A DNA stretch of 64,000 nucleotides. Origin: JBFLYO01 sp040756745 (GTDB lineage: Bacteria > Bacteroidota > Ignavibacteria > UBA10030 > UBA6906). The position numbers and the translations under genes are program-made. Location of the stretch: the NCBI GenBank assembly GCA_040756745.1, contig JBFLYO010000003.1, forward strand, positions 62,001-126,000, in the 5' to 3' direction. Within the stretch, counting starts at the first letter, position 1; the number at the start of each line of letters is the position of its first letter. The notes below the pieces were generated by a model. That model was given only the letters and a program-made list of their open reading frames with translations. It did no database searches and was not told the DNA's origin. This document shows positions 7,599-14,943 of this stretch, piece by piece.

Positions 7599-8991
7599 TC
7601 AGGCATCCATCCTCGTGGTCGACGACGACAAGGCCTTCCGCGTCGCCACCAAAACTCTGCTGGAAGATGAAGGATTTGTCGTAGCGACTGCTGCAAGCGG
7701 CGACGAAGCGCTGACGAAGATGGAGACAGAGCAGTTCGATCTGGTGCTCTCTGATATGGTAATGGGAAAGATGAGCGGCGTGGAACTGCTTGCCAACGTC
7801 AAAGCGAAGCGCCCCGACCTCCCCGTCATCATGGTCACCGGCTTCGGCTCCATTCAGACGGCGGTGGAGGCGATGCGGCTTGGTGCGTCGGATTACCTGA
7901 CGAAACCATCCAACAACGACGAGCTGCTCATCAAGATCCGCCGCGCCCTGGAGATGCAGGACAAGGAGCGTCAGCTCCGCTCGCTTCGTGAGGAGCTGCA
8001 GGGGACCTACAGCTTCGGCAACATGGTGAGCCGCAGCCCGGTAATGCAGGAAGTGATACGTCAGGTGCAGCAGGTGGCCGACACCGACGTGACGATCCTC
8101 ATCCAGGGGGAAAGCGGGACAGGCAAGGAGCTCGTCGCGCGCGCGCTCCACTTTAACAGCAAACGCTCCCTGAAACCGTTCGTCGTCGTCAACTGCTCGG
8201 CGATCCCCGAAAATCTGCTGGAGAGCGAACTCTTTGGGTATGAGCGCGGCGCCTTCACGGGAGCGACCCGCCAGCGGGCAGGAAAGTTCGAAGAAGCGAA
8301 CAACGGTACACTCTTCCTGGATGAGATCGGGGACATCTCACCCGCCGTTCAGACCAAGCTGCTCCGGGCCCTTCAGGATAAAACCTTTGAGCGGGTCGGC
8401 GGAACGGGATCCATCAGCGTGAACACCCGCGTCGTTGCTGCAACCAACCGGAACCTTGATGTGATGGTCCGTCAGGGGGACTTCCGCGAGGATCTGTTCT
8501 ATCGCCTCAATGTCTTCCCGATTGTACTTCCTCCGCTGCGCGAACGACTTGAAGACATCCCGCTCCTGACGGAACATTTCCTGCACCGCCATGCGGACCT
8601 GGCAGGAGGGACGGTGAAGTCAGTGGCCACCGCCGTGATCAGCGACATGATGAACTATACGTGGCGGGGGAACATCCGCGAACTGGAGAATCTGATCAAA
8701 CGCGCCATCATCAAGACCCCCGGCGAGGTGATCACGTCGCTCGAACTTCCCAACGTCGAGCCCGCCGCGCCGTCATCCGGGGAGCCCGCCGAGGGCGTCA
8801 ACCTGAACACTCCGTATAAAGACTACATCGGCAGCATCATCCGCCATGCCGAGGAGCGGTACCTGGTCCGCATGCTCCGCCTCTGCAAGGGGAACATCAA
8901 CCAGGTGGCGAAGCTGATGGACGTAGACCGGAAGACCATTTATCGCAAGATGTCCGACTATTCGATCGATCCGGCCTCGTTCCGCGAATGA
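7591..8991 (+). CDS. NtrC-family sigma-54-dependent response regulator
   Basis: Start ATG 7591 is chosen over the upstream frame because the receiver domain begins here and it overlaps the kinase gene. The 466-residue protein has a receiver domain (DDD 11-13, phospho-acceptor Asp55, Lys105). Its AAA+ domain has Walker A GESGTGKE (173-180) and intact GAFTGA (220-225), which contacts sigma-54. A Fis-type helix-turn-helix lies at about 435-460 (NINQVAKLMDVDRKTIYRKM). It should activate sigma-54 promoters when phosphorylated by the adjacent CXXCH kinase. A sigma-54-like promoter lies downstream before the ECF gene. Confidence 0.95.
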   Translation: MSDQASILVVDDDKAFRVATKTLLEDEGFVVATAASGDEALTKMETEQFDLVLSDMVMGKMSGVELLANVKAKRPDLPVIMVTGFGSIQTAVEAMRLGASDYLTKPSNNDELLIKIRRALEMQDKERQLRSLREELQGTYSFGNMVSRSPVMQEVIRQVQQVADTDVTILIQGESGTGKELVARALHFNSKRSLKPFVVVNCSAIPENLLESELFGYERGAFTGATRQRAGKFEEANNGTLFLDEIGDISPAVQTKLLRALQDKTFERVGGTGSISVNTRVVAATNRNLDVMVRQGDFREDLFYRLNVFPIVLPPLRERLEDIPLLTEHFLHRHADLAGGTVKSVATAVISDMMNYTWRGNIRELENLIKRAIIKTPGEVITSLELPNVEPAAPSSGEPAEGVNLNTPYKDYIGSIIRHAEERYLVRMLRLCKGNINQVAKLMDVDRKTIYRKMSDYSIDPASFRE

Positions 8992-8997
8992 TCCCGC

Positions 8998-9017
8998 GTG
9001 TGGCATCACCGCCACAC
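8998..9017. promoter_or_regulatory. Dyad, possible enhancer site for the sigma-54 activator
   Basis: GTGTGGC-N6-GCCACAC is a perfect 7-bp dyad directly after the regulator gene and about 115 bases upstream of the sigma-54-like promoter at 9132. That distance suits an activator-binding site. It could instead be a hairpin at the 3' end of the message, though no T-tract follows. Confidence 0.4.
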
Positions 9018-9131
9018 TACCGCTCGCCAGCGAGTTCCCTCCTGTGGTTTTGCTGCCCCACTCCCCGGTCGACCTCGGTTGAATCGCCGCAAAAACCCCC
9101 CTCCCCGACTTCACCGATTGGTTTTCCTCCC

Positions 9132-9147
9132 TTGGCACAGTGGTTGA
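9132..9147 (+). promoter_or_regulatory. Sigma-54-like promoter before the ECF sigma gene
   Basis: TTGGCACAGTGGTTGA matches the -24/-12 pattern TGGCAC-N5-TTGC except that the -12 dinucleotide is GA, not GC. GG and GA are ten bases apart, as required. It lies 54 bases before the ECF start codon. Confidence 0.45.
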
Positions 9148-9200
9148 CCCTGTTGATCCTACCAAACGACCACGACGGCATACATACAGGGGGAACGGCC

Positions 9201-9761
9201 ATGATGACGACACGGTTCGAGCGGGAAGCCCTGACGCAGCTACCGGCGCTCCGTCACTACGCAGAGTCGCTGACGAAGGACCGGCAGCGATCTGACGACC
9301 TGGTGCAGGAAACGATGTTGAAAGCCCTCCGCTATTTCGACACGTACAGGGAGGGGACGAACTGCAGGGCGTGGCTGTTCCAGATATGCAAACACTCGTT
9401 CATCAACGAGTACCGTCGAAAGGAATACGAGCCGATCCTCGTCGATTTCCAGTCGGAGGCCGGCGGCGGAGATGATGCGGGGGAATGGCATGGCGTGCAC
9501 CCTTCGCTCAACGATGCCTCCGCGCAGCAGGATGACGGCGCGATGCTTGGAGACGAGGTGACCTCGGCGCTGCGAGGTCTCCCCCACGACTACCAGACCG
9601 TGCTGCTCCTGAACGACATCGAGGGATACACGTACGACGAGATTGCGGCGTTCATGCAGGTGCCCGTCGGCACGATTCGCTCCCGTATCCACCGTGCCCG
9701 CAAGATGCTCGCGGCGAGGCTGGAGCGCTATGCTGAAGAGCTGGGATACAGACAGAACTAG
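9201..9761 (+). CDS. ECF-family RNA polymerase sigma factor
   Basis: Start ATG 9201 follows a GGGGGAA ribosome site; the upstream in-frame extension to 8988 is non-coding in style. The 186-residue protein has sigma region 2 (DDLVQETMLKALRYFDTY, then CRAWLFQICKHSFINEYRRK) and region 4 (LPHDYQTVLLLNDIEGYTYD, then VPVGTIRSRIHRARKML). A spacer of about 40 residues rich in Gly and Asp joins them. No anti-sigma gene is adjacent; the neighbours are the sigma-54 regulator upstream and an exported CXXCH protein downstream. Confidence 0.93.
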   Translation: MMTTRFEREALTQLPALRHYAESLTKDRQRSDDLVQETMLKALRYFDTYREGTNCRAWLFQICKHSFINEYRRKEYEPILVDFQSEAGGGDDAGEWHGVHPSLNDASAQQDDGAMLGDEVTSALRGLPHDYQTVLLLNDIEGYTYDEIAAFMQVPVGTIRSRIHRARKMLAARLERYAEELGYRQN

Positions 9762-9777
9762 GGTGAAGCACATTCAA

Positions 9778-9835
9778 TTCGGATTGCGGATTGCGAAGTG
9801 CGGAATATTCCGCAATCCACACTCCGCAATCCGCA
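9778..9835. repeat. Inverted heptamer array (TGCGGAT family)
   Basis: Four direct heptamers (TTCGGAT, TGCGGAT, TGCGAAG, TGCGGAA) are followed, after three bases, by four units in the opposite sense (TTCCGCA, ATCCACA, CTCCGCA, ATCCGCA). The centre TGCGGAATATTCCGCA (9799-9814) is a perfect palindrome. The array follows the ECF gene and could act as a transcription terminator hairpin. Confidence 0.85.
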
Positions 9836-9844
9836 ATGCTGAGA

Positions 9845-9873
9845 TTGCTTCACACCGATGGCCTGAGTATATT
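9845..9873 (+). promoter_or_regulatory. Sigma-70-type promoter before the CXXCH outer-membrane gene
   Basis: TTGCTT (9845-9850) and TATATT (9868-9873) are separated by 17 bases. They lie directly after the heptamer array and about 48 bases before the start codon. Confidence 0.5.
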
Positions 9874-9921
9874 GCCCCGTTTCCTGTTCTTTTCCCGCAG
9901 ACAGCTCACAAGGAGCGCATC

Positions 9922-11019
9922 ATGATGATCCGCCGGCCGATTATGCTCGTCCTTCTTGCGGCATCTGTGGCGTTCACCGCAGAAGCGCTGCCCCGGTTCT
10001 CCTCCCGCACCGGTTTCAAGTGTCAGTCCTGCCACGTCAACCCGTCAGGCGGGGCAATGCGCCTTGCCAACGGGGTCCAGTACGGCAGGGAACAGCTTCC
10101 CGTTCCCGAGTGGTCAAAGGAGTTCGAAGTCGAAGACTTCTCCAACGTCATCACGAACATCCTGGGAGTGGGAGCGGACGTTCGGACCCTTTTTTTCTAT
10201 CAGCGCCTGACCGACACAACGACGCTGAACGGTTTCTGGCAGATGCAGGGAGACATCTACCTGAATTTTCGAATCGCGAGAAAGATCAGCTTCTTCCTCA
10301 AGAAGGGACTGCGGGACGGGTTTGAAGCGTACGGACTCTTCTCCGTCCTCCCAGCGACGGGATACGTGAAGGTGGGGAAATTCCTCCCGAACTACGGACT
10401 CAGAATCGACGACCATACGACATACATCCGGCAGGTTACCGGCATGAGCCCTGAACGCGGCCGCGTGGAACGGACCGGGTTGGAACTCGCCATATCCCCG
10501 GGTCCGCTCACGTTCAGCGGAGGGATGTACAATGCGGAAGAGGGGAACTTCCCAACGTCGTCAAGCAAGAAGGCCATTCTGGGACGCGCTGAAGGACTGT
10601 TCAACCTGGGCGAAGAGCTCTTCCTTGGGCTGGGAGGCAATGTGTTCATCAGGGAAGTGCAGGGAGTGAGGTCGACGTACTATGGCGGATTCGGCTCGTT
10701 CAGCGTGGGGCGGCTTACGGTATTTGGTGAAGCTGACCTGGTGAGGAACAAGACCCCTGGTGGGACGACGGTGAAGGAGCTGGTAACGTATGTGGAGGGG
10801 GACATGATGATCACCCAGGGGCTCGATCTGAAGCTCGCATTCGATTTCCACGATCTCGACCTGGATCTCAAGTCGGGAACAAAATCGCGTTACAGCGTCG
10901 GGTTTGAATTCTTCCCCGTGGGCGGCGTGGAGGTCCGACCGGTGTACCGGATTGTCAGGGAGAACCCGAGCGTGGGCAACAGGGACGAGTTTCATCTGCT
11001 TCTGCACTTGTATCTCTGA
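9922..11019 (+). CDS. Exported beta-strand-rich protein with heme c motif
   Basis: The start at 9922 follows AAGGAG at good spacing. The 365-residue product has a signal peptide (LVLLAASVAFTAEA) and then CQSCH at residues 34-38, a single heme c motif. The rest is rich in alternating aromatic and polar strands with Gly turns and ends HLLLHLYL, typical of an outer-membrane beta-barrel. A barrel carrying an N-terminal heme suggests electron transfer at the outer membrane; this is inference. The small cytochrome gene follows after 6 bases. The exact family is not recognised. Confidence 0.75.
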   Translation: MMIRRPIMLVLLAASVAFTAEALPRFSSRTGFKCQSCHVNPSGGAMRLANGVQYGREQLPVPEWSKEFEVEDFSNVITNILGVGADVRTLFFYQRLTDTTTLNGFWQMQGDIYLNFRIARKISFFLKKGLRDGFEAYGLFSVLPATGYVKVGKFLPNYGLRIDDHTTYIRQVTGMSPERGRVERTGLELAISPGPLTFSGGMYNAEEGNFPTSSSKKAILGRAEGLFNLGEELFLGLGGNVFIREVQGVRSTYYGGFGSFSVGRLTVFGEADLVRNKTPGGTTVKELVTYVEGDMMITQGLDLKLAFDFHDLDLDLKSGTKSRYSVGFEFFPVGGVEVRPVYRIVRENPSVGNRDEFHLLLHLYL

Positions 11020-11025
11020 ACGAAC

Positions 11026-11478
11026 ATGGAGAAGCGCGTGTCTCTGCGTCTGGCGATCTCGATAATTCTTGTCGCGGCGCCGGTGTGCTCATTCGCTCAG
11101 AGCAAGAGTCGGGGTTTGATGAATCAAACCCCGACTCTGACGAAACCCGGAAAGACGATTTCGTTCAGGCAGGATGTGTTTCCGATCATCAGCAAGAACT
11201 GCCTTCCGTGCCACGCAGAGGACAACTTCAATCCGAGCGAGCTATCCCTTGATTCCTATGAGCTCTTGATGGAAGGAGGGAAGCATGGCCCGCCTGTTGT
11301 CGCGGGGAACGCGAAGGAGAGTCTCATCGTGAGGAAGACCGGGCTCAATCCGCCGTTTGGGGACCGGATGCCATTGAACTCCAAGCAGAAGATCGAATCG
11401 GGAAATGCCAAATGGCTCACGGAGGCGGAACTGAAGATCATCGCAGAATGGGTGGAGCAAGGGGCGAAGGATAATTAG
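11026..11478 (+). CDS. Small exported c-type cytochrome
   Basis: The 150-residue protein has a signal peptide (ISIILVAAPVCSFA) and one heme motif, CLPCH (59-63). A downstream Met in GDRMPL may be the axial ligand. The C-terminal helix LTEAELKIIAEWVEQGA is typical of planctomycete-type cytochrome domains. A perfect 34-bp palindrome (11105-11138) is read in frame as about residues 27-38, between signal peptide and heme domain. The gene lies 6 bases after the CXXCH barrel gene and probably acts with it. Confidence 0.88.
   Translation: MEKRVSLRLAISIILVAAPVCSFAQSKSRGLMNQTPTLTKPGKTISFRQDVFPIISKNCLPCHAEDNFNPSELSLDSYELLMEGGKHGPPVVAGNAKESLIVRKTGLNPPFGDRMPLNSKQKIESGNAKWLTEAELKIIAEWVEQGAKDN
11105..11138. 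repeat. Perfect 34-bp palindrome inside the cytochrome gene
   Basis: Two 16-base arms (AGAGTCGGGGTTTGAT and its complement) flank two bases. The element is translated in frame in the linker after the signal peptide. It shares the GTCGGGG core with the palindrome at 11487-11526. Confidence 0.9.
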
Positions 11479-11486
11479 AAATGAGA

Positions 11487-11526
11487 GATTCAGTCGGGGC
11501 TGAATATATTCAGCCCCGACTGAATC
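11487..11526. repeat. Perfect 40-bp palindrome after the cytochrome gene
   Basis: The left arm GATTCAGTCGGGGCTGAATA meets its exact complement with no spacer, 8 bases after the cytochrome stop codon. It could form a cruciform or a strong RNA hairpin. No T-tract follows. Confidence 0.9.
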
Positions 11527-11548
11527 AGAAGTTGTCAATTGTCATTGC

Positions 11549-11576
11549 GGGGCCGGTGTGGGAGCACACCGGCCCC
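11549..11576. terminator. GC-rich hairpin, possible terminator
   Basis: GGGGCCGGTGTG and CACACCGGCCCC form a perfect 12-bp stem around GGAG. CTCGCTTATAT follows, without a clear T-run, so termination is uncertain. Confidence 0.45.
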
Positions 11577-11595
11577 CTCGCTTATATCCTCTGAT

Positions 11596-11624
11596 TTGAT
11601 TCTCAAACGGAATCTCGCGATATT
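11596..11624 (+). promoter_or_regulatory. Candidate promoter for the HD phosphohydrolase gene
   Basis: TTGATT (11596-11601) and GATATT (11619-11624) are 17 bases apart, about 33 bases before the start codon. The -10 match is moderate. Confidence 0.4.
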
Positions 11625-11656
11625 GTTTACATAATCTGCCTTTCATTTTTCTGCGC

Positions 11657-13996
11657 ATGCTTGAAGAGAAACCCGGCATCAATCCGGGCCGGTTCTTCCG
11701 AAAGGAATGGATCGCTCCCGGCGTTCTTGTGAAGGTCGGCATTGGTCTGTCACTGACCACAGTGCTTGTGCTTCTGTTTCCACGCGGCGAGTCTATTGAG
11801 CTTGAATATCGCGTGGGAGCAGTCTGGGCGCAAAAAGACCTGATCGCTCCCTTTTCCTTCCCCATATTCCGTGACGAGCGTGAATATGCGCGTGATGTCG
11901 AAGAGGCCAGGAAGCGGGTGTTCAACGTCTTTGAGCGGGACACAGCCGGGAGCGAGATGCAGGTCGCGCAACTCGACAGCTTCTTCGCGCGGCTCGAGGA
12001 GACGCTCGCGGCGCGGGCGCACCAGCGCAGGAACATGCGCAAAGGGGGGGGATCCGCATCAGAAGATTCCTCAAGGTTCAGCCGGCTTGCCTCCGCCCTT
12101 GACATTCCCTTCTCCGACAAGGAGTGGGATGCCCTCTCCTCGCTTGTCTCCTCGGGCCGTCTCCGTCAGATGGGGCGGGTGCTGAGCAATCTTGCCCGTA
12201 GGTATCTTCACGTCGGGATCATCGACAGGCCGAAGAATGCACTCGGACGGCCCGACATCGCAATCCGCAAGGGTACGGTCGAGGAAATTCTTCCCGCGGC
12301 GCGCCTGCTCGACAACAACGACCTTCACGCGCTCCTGGAGAAGGAGCTCTCGGAGAGGTTCCCCGGCGACCATGAGGCTGTCGGGATGGCCTACAAGATC
12401 GGCGTGATGCACATCAAGCCAAACGTGAAATTCAGTGCGGCGGCAACGGACCAGGCCCTTGCCGCAGCCGCCGACGCCGTGCCCCGGACTCTCGGCTTCG
12501 TTCAGGAGAACGAGCGGATCGTCAGCAAGCATGAGCGCATTACACAGGAAACCAGGCTGAAGCTGGAATCGCTGCGCCGTGCCCGCGCCGAACGGGGACC
12601 GGAGTCGGACCGACCGACACAATTCCTCGGGACGATCCTCCATGTGTCGATCGTGTTGGTCCTGTACGGCCTCTATTTGTTCCTCTTCCGGAAGGGGATC
12701 TTTGGCAGCAATCGGAAACTGGCACTCATCGCCGTCATTTTCGTGATGGAAGGAGCGTTTGCGTACCTGACCCGCGAAGCCGACGTGAACGCCCCGCTTG
12801 AATTCCTCATCCTCGTGCCGGTGGCGTCGATGCTCCTCACCATCATCTTCGACTCCCGCGTTGGCTTTTACGGCACAGTGATCATCTCGTACCTCGTGGC
12901 GGGGATCCGCGGGAACGACTATTCGGTCGCCCTCGCGTCGCTTGTTGCAGGTGCGATGGCGGTCTACACGGTCCGGGACATGAAAAACCGGACGCAGATC
13001 TTCCGGTCACTCGGCTTCATCTTCCTCGGGTATGGGATATCCATCACGGCGCTGGGGCTGGAGCGGTTCGAGTCCACGCCTATCGTCGTGGAACAACTGG
13101 CGTACGGACTGCTGAATGCGGTGATCTCCCCCGTGATGACCTACGGACTGCTGATCTTCCTGGAGAAGAGCTTCCGCGTGACGACCGACCTCGCCCTCAT
13201 GGAGCTGGCGCATTTCAACCATCCGCTGCTCCGCCAGCTCTCAGAGCAGGCGCCTGGCACGTATCATCACAGCATGACGATGGCGACGCTTGCAGAAGCC
13301 GCCGCGGCGGCCGTGGGTGCGAACGAGGTGCTCGCCCGCGTGGGGGCCTATTTCCATGATGTCGGCAAGATCGTGAAGCCGACCTATTTCGTGGAGAACC
13401 AGAAGACCTCCCGCAGCAGGCATGACAAGCTGTCGCCGCGCATGAGCTCCCTCATCATCGGCGCGCACGTCAAGGACGGGATTGCGCTGGCGCAAGAGCA
13501 CCACCTTCCCGAGGAAGTGATCGAGTTCATCCCGATGCACCACGGCACCACACGGATGGACTACTTCTACAACAAAGCGCTCGAACTGGCGCGGAACGAT
13601 CCGGATGAAACCAAGATCGATGAGATCAAGGAGCAGGACTACCGCTACCCGGGCCCCAAGCCGCAGACAAAGGAGACGGGTATCATGATGCTGGCCGACG
13701 CGGTGGAGGCAGCGGTGCGGACGATCGACGACCCCACGCCCCAGCGCCTCGAGCAAGCAATCGACGAGCTCATCAAGCTCCGGTTTGAAGAAGGGGAACT
13801 GGACGAATGTCCCCTGACGCTGAAGGACCTGACGCGCATTAAATCGGCCTTCCTTGGCGTCCTCGTCGGGATTTACCACTCGCGGGTCAAATATCCCGAC
13901 ACGGCGCGCAGAAAGACACGCAAGACCACCACGCCGCCCGCCGAGCCCGCGGCGGAACGGAACACGAACATCATCAGGGAGATCGATCGGCAATGA
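11657..13996 (+). CDS. 7TM-HD family phosphohydrolase, PgpH-like
   Basis: The 779-residue protein has an N-terminal transmembrane helix (about 26-44), a large extracytoplasmic domain (about 45-325), several transmembrane helices (about 330-510) and a cytoplasmic HD domain. The HD pair lies at 567-568 in GAYFHDVGKI, with IPMHHGTT further on. PgpH of Listeria, with this layout, hydrolyses cyclic di-AMP; that activity is inferred here. No Shine-Dalgarno is visible. The xerD-like gene overlaps its end by 4 bases. Confidence 0.9.
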   Translation: MLEEKPGINPGRFFRKEWIAPGVLVKVGIGLSLTTVLVLLFPRGESIELEYRVGAVWAQKDLIAPFSFPIFRDEREYARDVEEARKRVFNVFERDTAGSEMQVAQLDSFFARLEETLAARAHQRRNMRKGGGSASEDSSRFSRLASALDIPFSDKEWDALSSLVSSGRLRQMGRVLSNLARRYLHVGIIDRPKNALGRPDIAIRKGTVEEILPAARLLDNNDLHALLEKELSERFPGDHEAVGMAYKIGVMHIKPNVKFSAAATDQALAAAADAVPRTLGFVQENERIVSKHERITQETRLKLESLRRARAERGPESDRPTQFLGTILHVSIVLVLYGLYLFLFRKGIFGSNRKLALIAVIFVMEGAFAYLTREADVNAPLEFLILVPVASMLLTIIFDSRVGFYGTVIISYLVAGIRGNDYSVALASLVAGAMAVYTVRDMKNRTQIFRSLGFIFLGYGISITALGLERFESTPIVVEQLAYGLLNAVISPVMTYGLLIFLEKSFRVTTDLALMELAHFNHPLLRQLSEQAPGTYHHSMTMATLAEAAAAAVGANEVLARVGAYFHDVGKIVKPTYFVENQKTSRSRHDKLSPRMSSLIIGAHVKDGIALAQEHHLPEEVIEFIPMHHGTTRMDYFYNKALELARNDPDETKIDEIKEQDYRYPGPKPQTKETGIMMLADAVEAAVRTIDDPTPQRLEQAIDELIKLRFEEGELDECPLTLKDLTRIKSAFLGVLVGIYHSRVKYPDTARRKTRKTTTPPAEPAAERNTNIIREIDRQ

Positions 13997-14907
13997 TGCG
14001 GCATTGCGAGGATTACCTTCATTTCCTCGTCCTCGAAAAGAACGCCTCGCGCAATACCATTGCTTCGTACCGTCTCGACATCGGCCGGTACCTCCGCTTC
14101 CTGGAAGAGCGCGGCATCACGCAGCCCGGCCGGGTTGAGTCGGCTCACGTCGTGGCCTTTCTCGACACGCTGCGCGCTGCAAAGCTCTCGCCTCGTTCGG
14201 TCACCCGGTGCATCTCTTCGCTGAACGGCTTCCACAAGTTCCTGATCGGCGAAGGCCTTGTAACGGTCAATCCGGTAGAAACCGTCGACGTCCCCAAACT
14301 CCAGCGGTCGCTCCCCGACGTTCTGAGTCAGGCGGAGGTGGAGTCGATTCTCAATCAGTTCGACCGTGAGCCCGCCCCTGCCAGCAGCCGGAAGCGGATG
14401 TTGCTGTTGCGGGACCGCGCCATCCTGGAAGTGTTGTATGCCACCGGCATCCGGGTCTCCGAGCTGATCATCCTGAAACAACGTGACATTCTTGAATCGC
14501 AGGGGATCGTGCGCGTGTTCGGCAAGGGATCGAAGGAGCGCCTCGTGCCGATCGGGAAATCCGCGCTCTACTGGATCGGCCGGTATCGCAGCGAGTGCCG
14601 CGCACTGCTGGAGACCCGGGGAGGCGGGCAGGATGCGCTCTTCCTCAATGCGCGGGGGAAGCCAATGACGCGGATGGCCATCTGGAAGATCACGCAATCA
14701 TACACCCGCAAGGCGGGGATCGACAAGGAGGTGCATCCCCATACGTTCCGGCATTCGTTTGCGACACACCTGCTCGAAGGAGGAGCCGACCTGCGCGCAG
14801 TCCAGGAGATGCTGGGACATTCCGACATCTCCACGACGCAGATCTACACGCACATCGACCGGGAGTATCTCAAGGAAGTCCACCGGACGTATCACCCGCG
14901 GGGGTGA
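13993..14907 (+). CDS. xerD: Tyrosine recombinase, XerD-like
   Basis: The 304-residue length and domain order fit XerC/XerD, which resolve chromosome dimers at dif with FtsK. An N-terminal SAM-like DNA-binding domain spans about 1-85. The catalytic residues are Arg154 (TGIRVSELI), Lys in FGKGSKERLVP, the HTFRH box and LGHSDISTTQIYTHI with nucleophile Tyr285. XerD is preferred over XerC by overall style, but only one copy is in the window. It overlaps the preceding HD gene by 4 bases. Confidence 0.9.
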   Translation: MMRHCEDYLHFLVLEKNASRNTIASYRLDIGRYLRFLEERGITQPGRVESAHVVAFLDTLRAAKLSPRSVTRCISSLNGFHKFLIGEGLVTVNPVETVDVPKLQRSLPDVLSQAEVESILNQFDREPAPASSRKRMLLLRDRAILEVLYATGIRVSELIILKQRDILESQGIVRVFGKGSKERLVPIGKSALYWIGRYRSECRALLETRGGGQDALFLNARGKPMTRMAIWKITQSYTRKAGIDKEVHPHTFRHSFATHLLEGGADLRAVQEMLGHSDISTTQIYTHIDREYLKEVHRTYHPRG

Positions 14908-14943
14908 TGTCATGATCTTACACTGATTGGCGCGAGCACTGCC

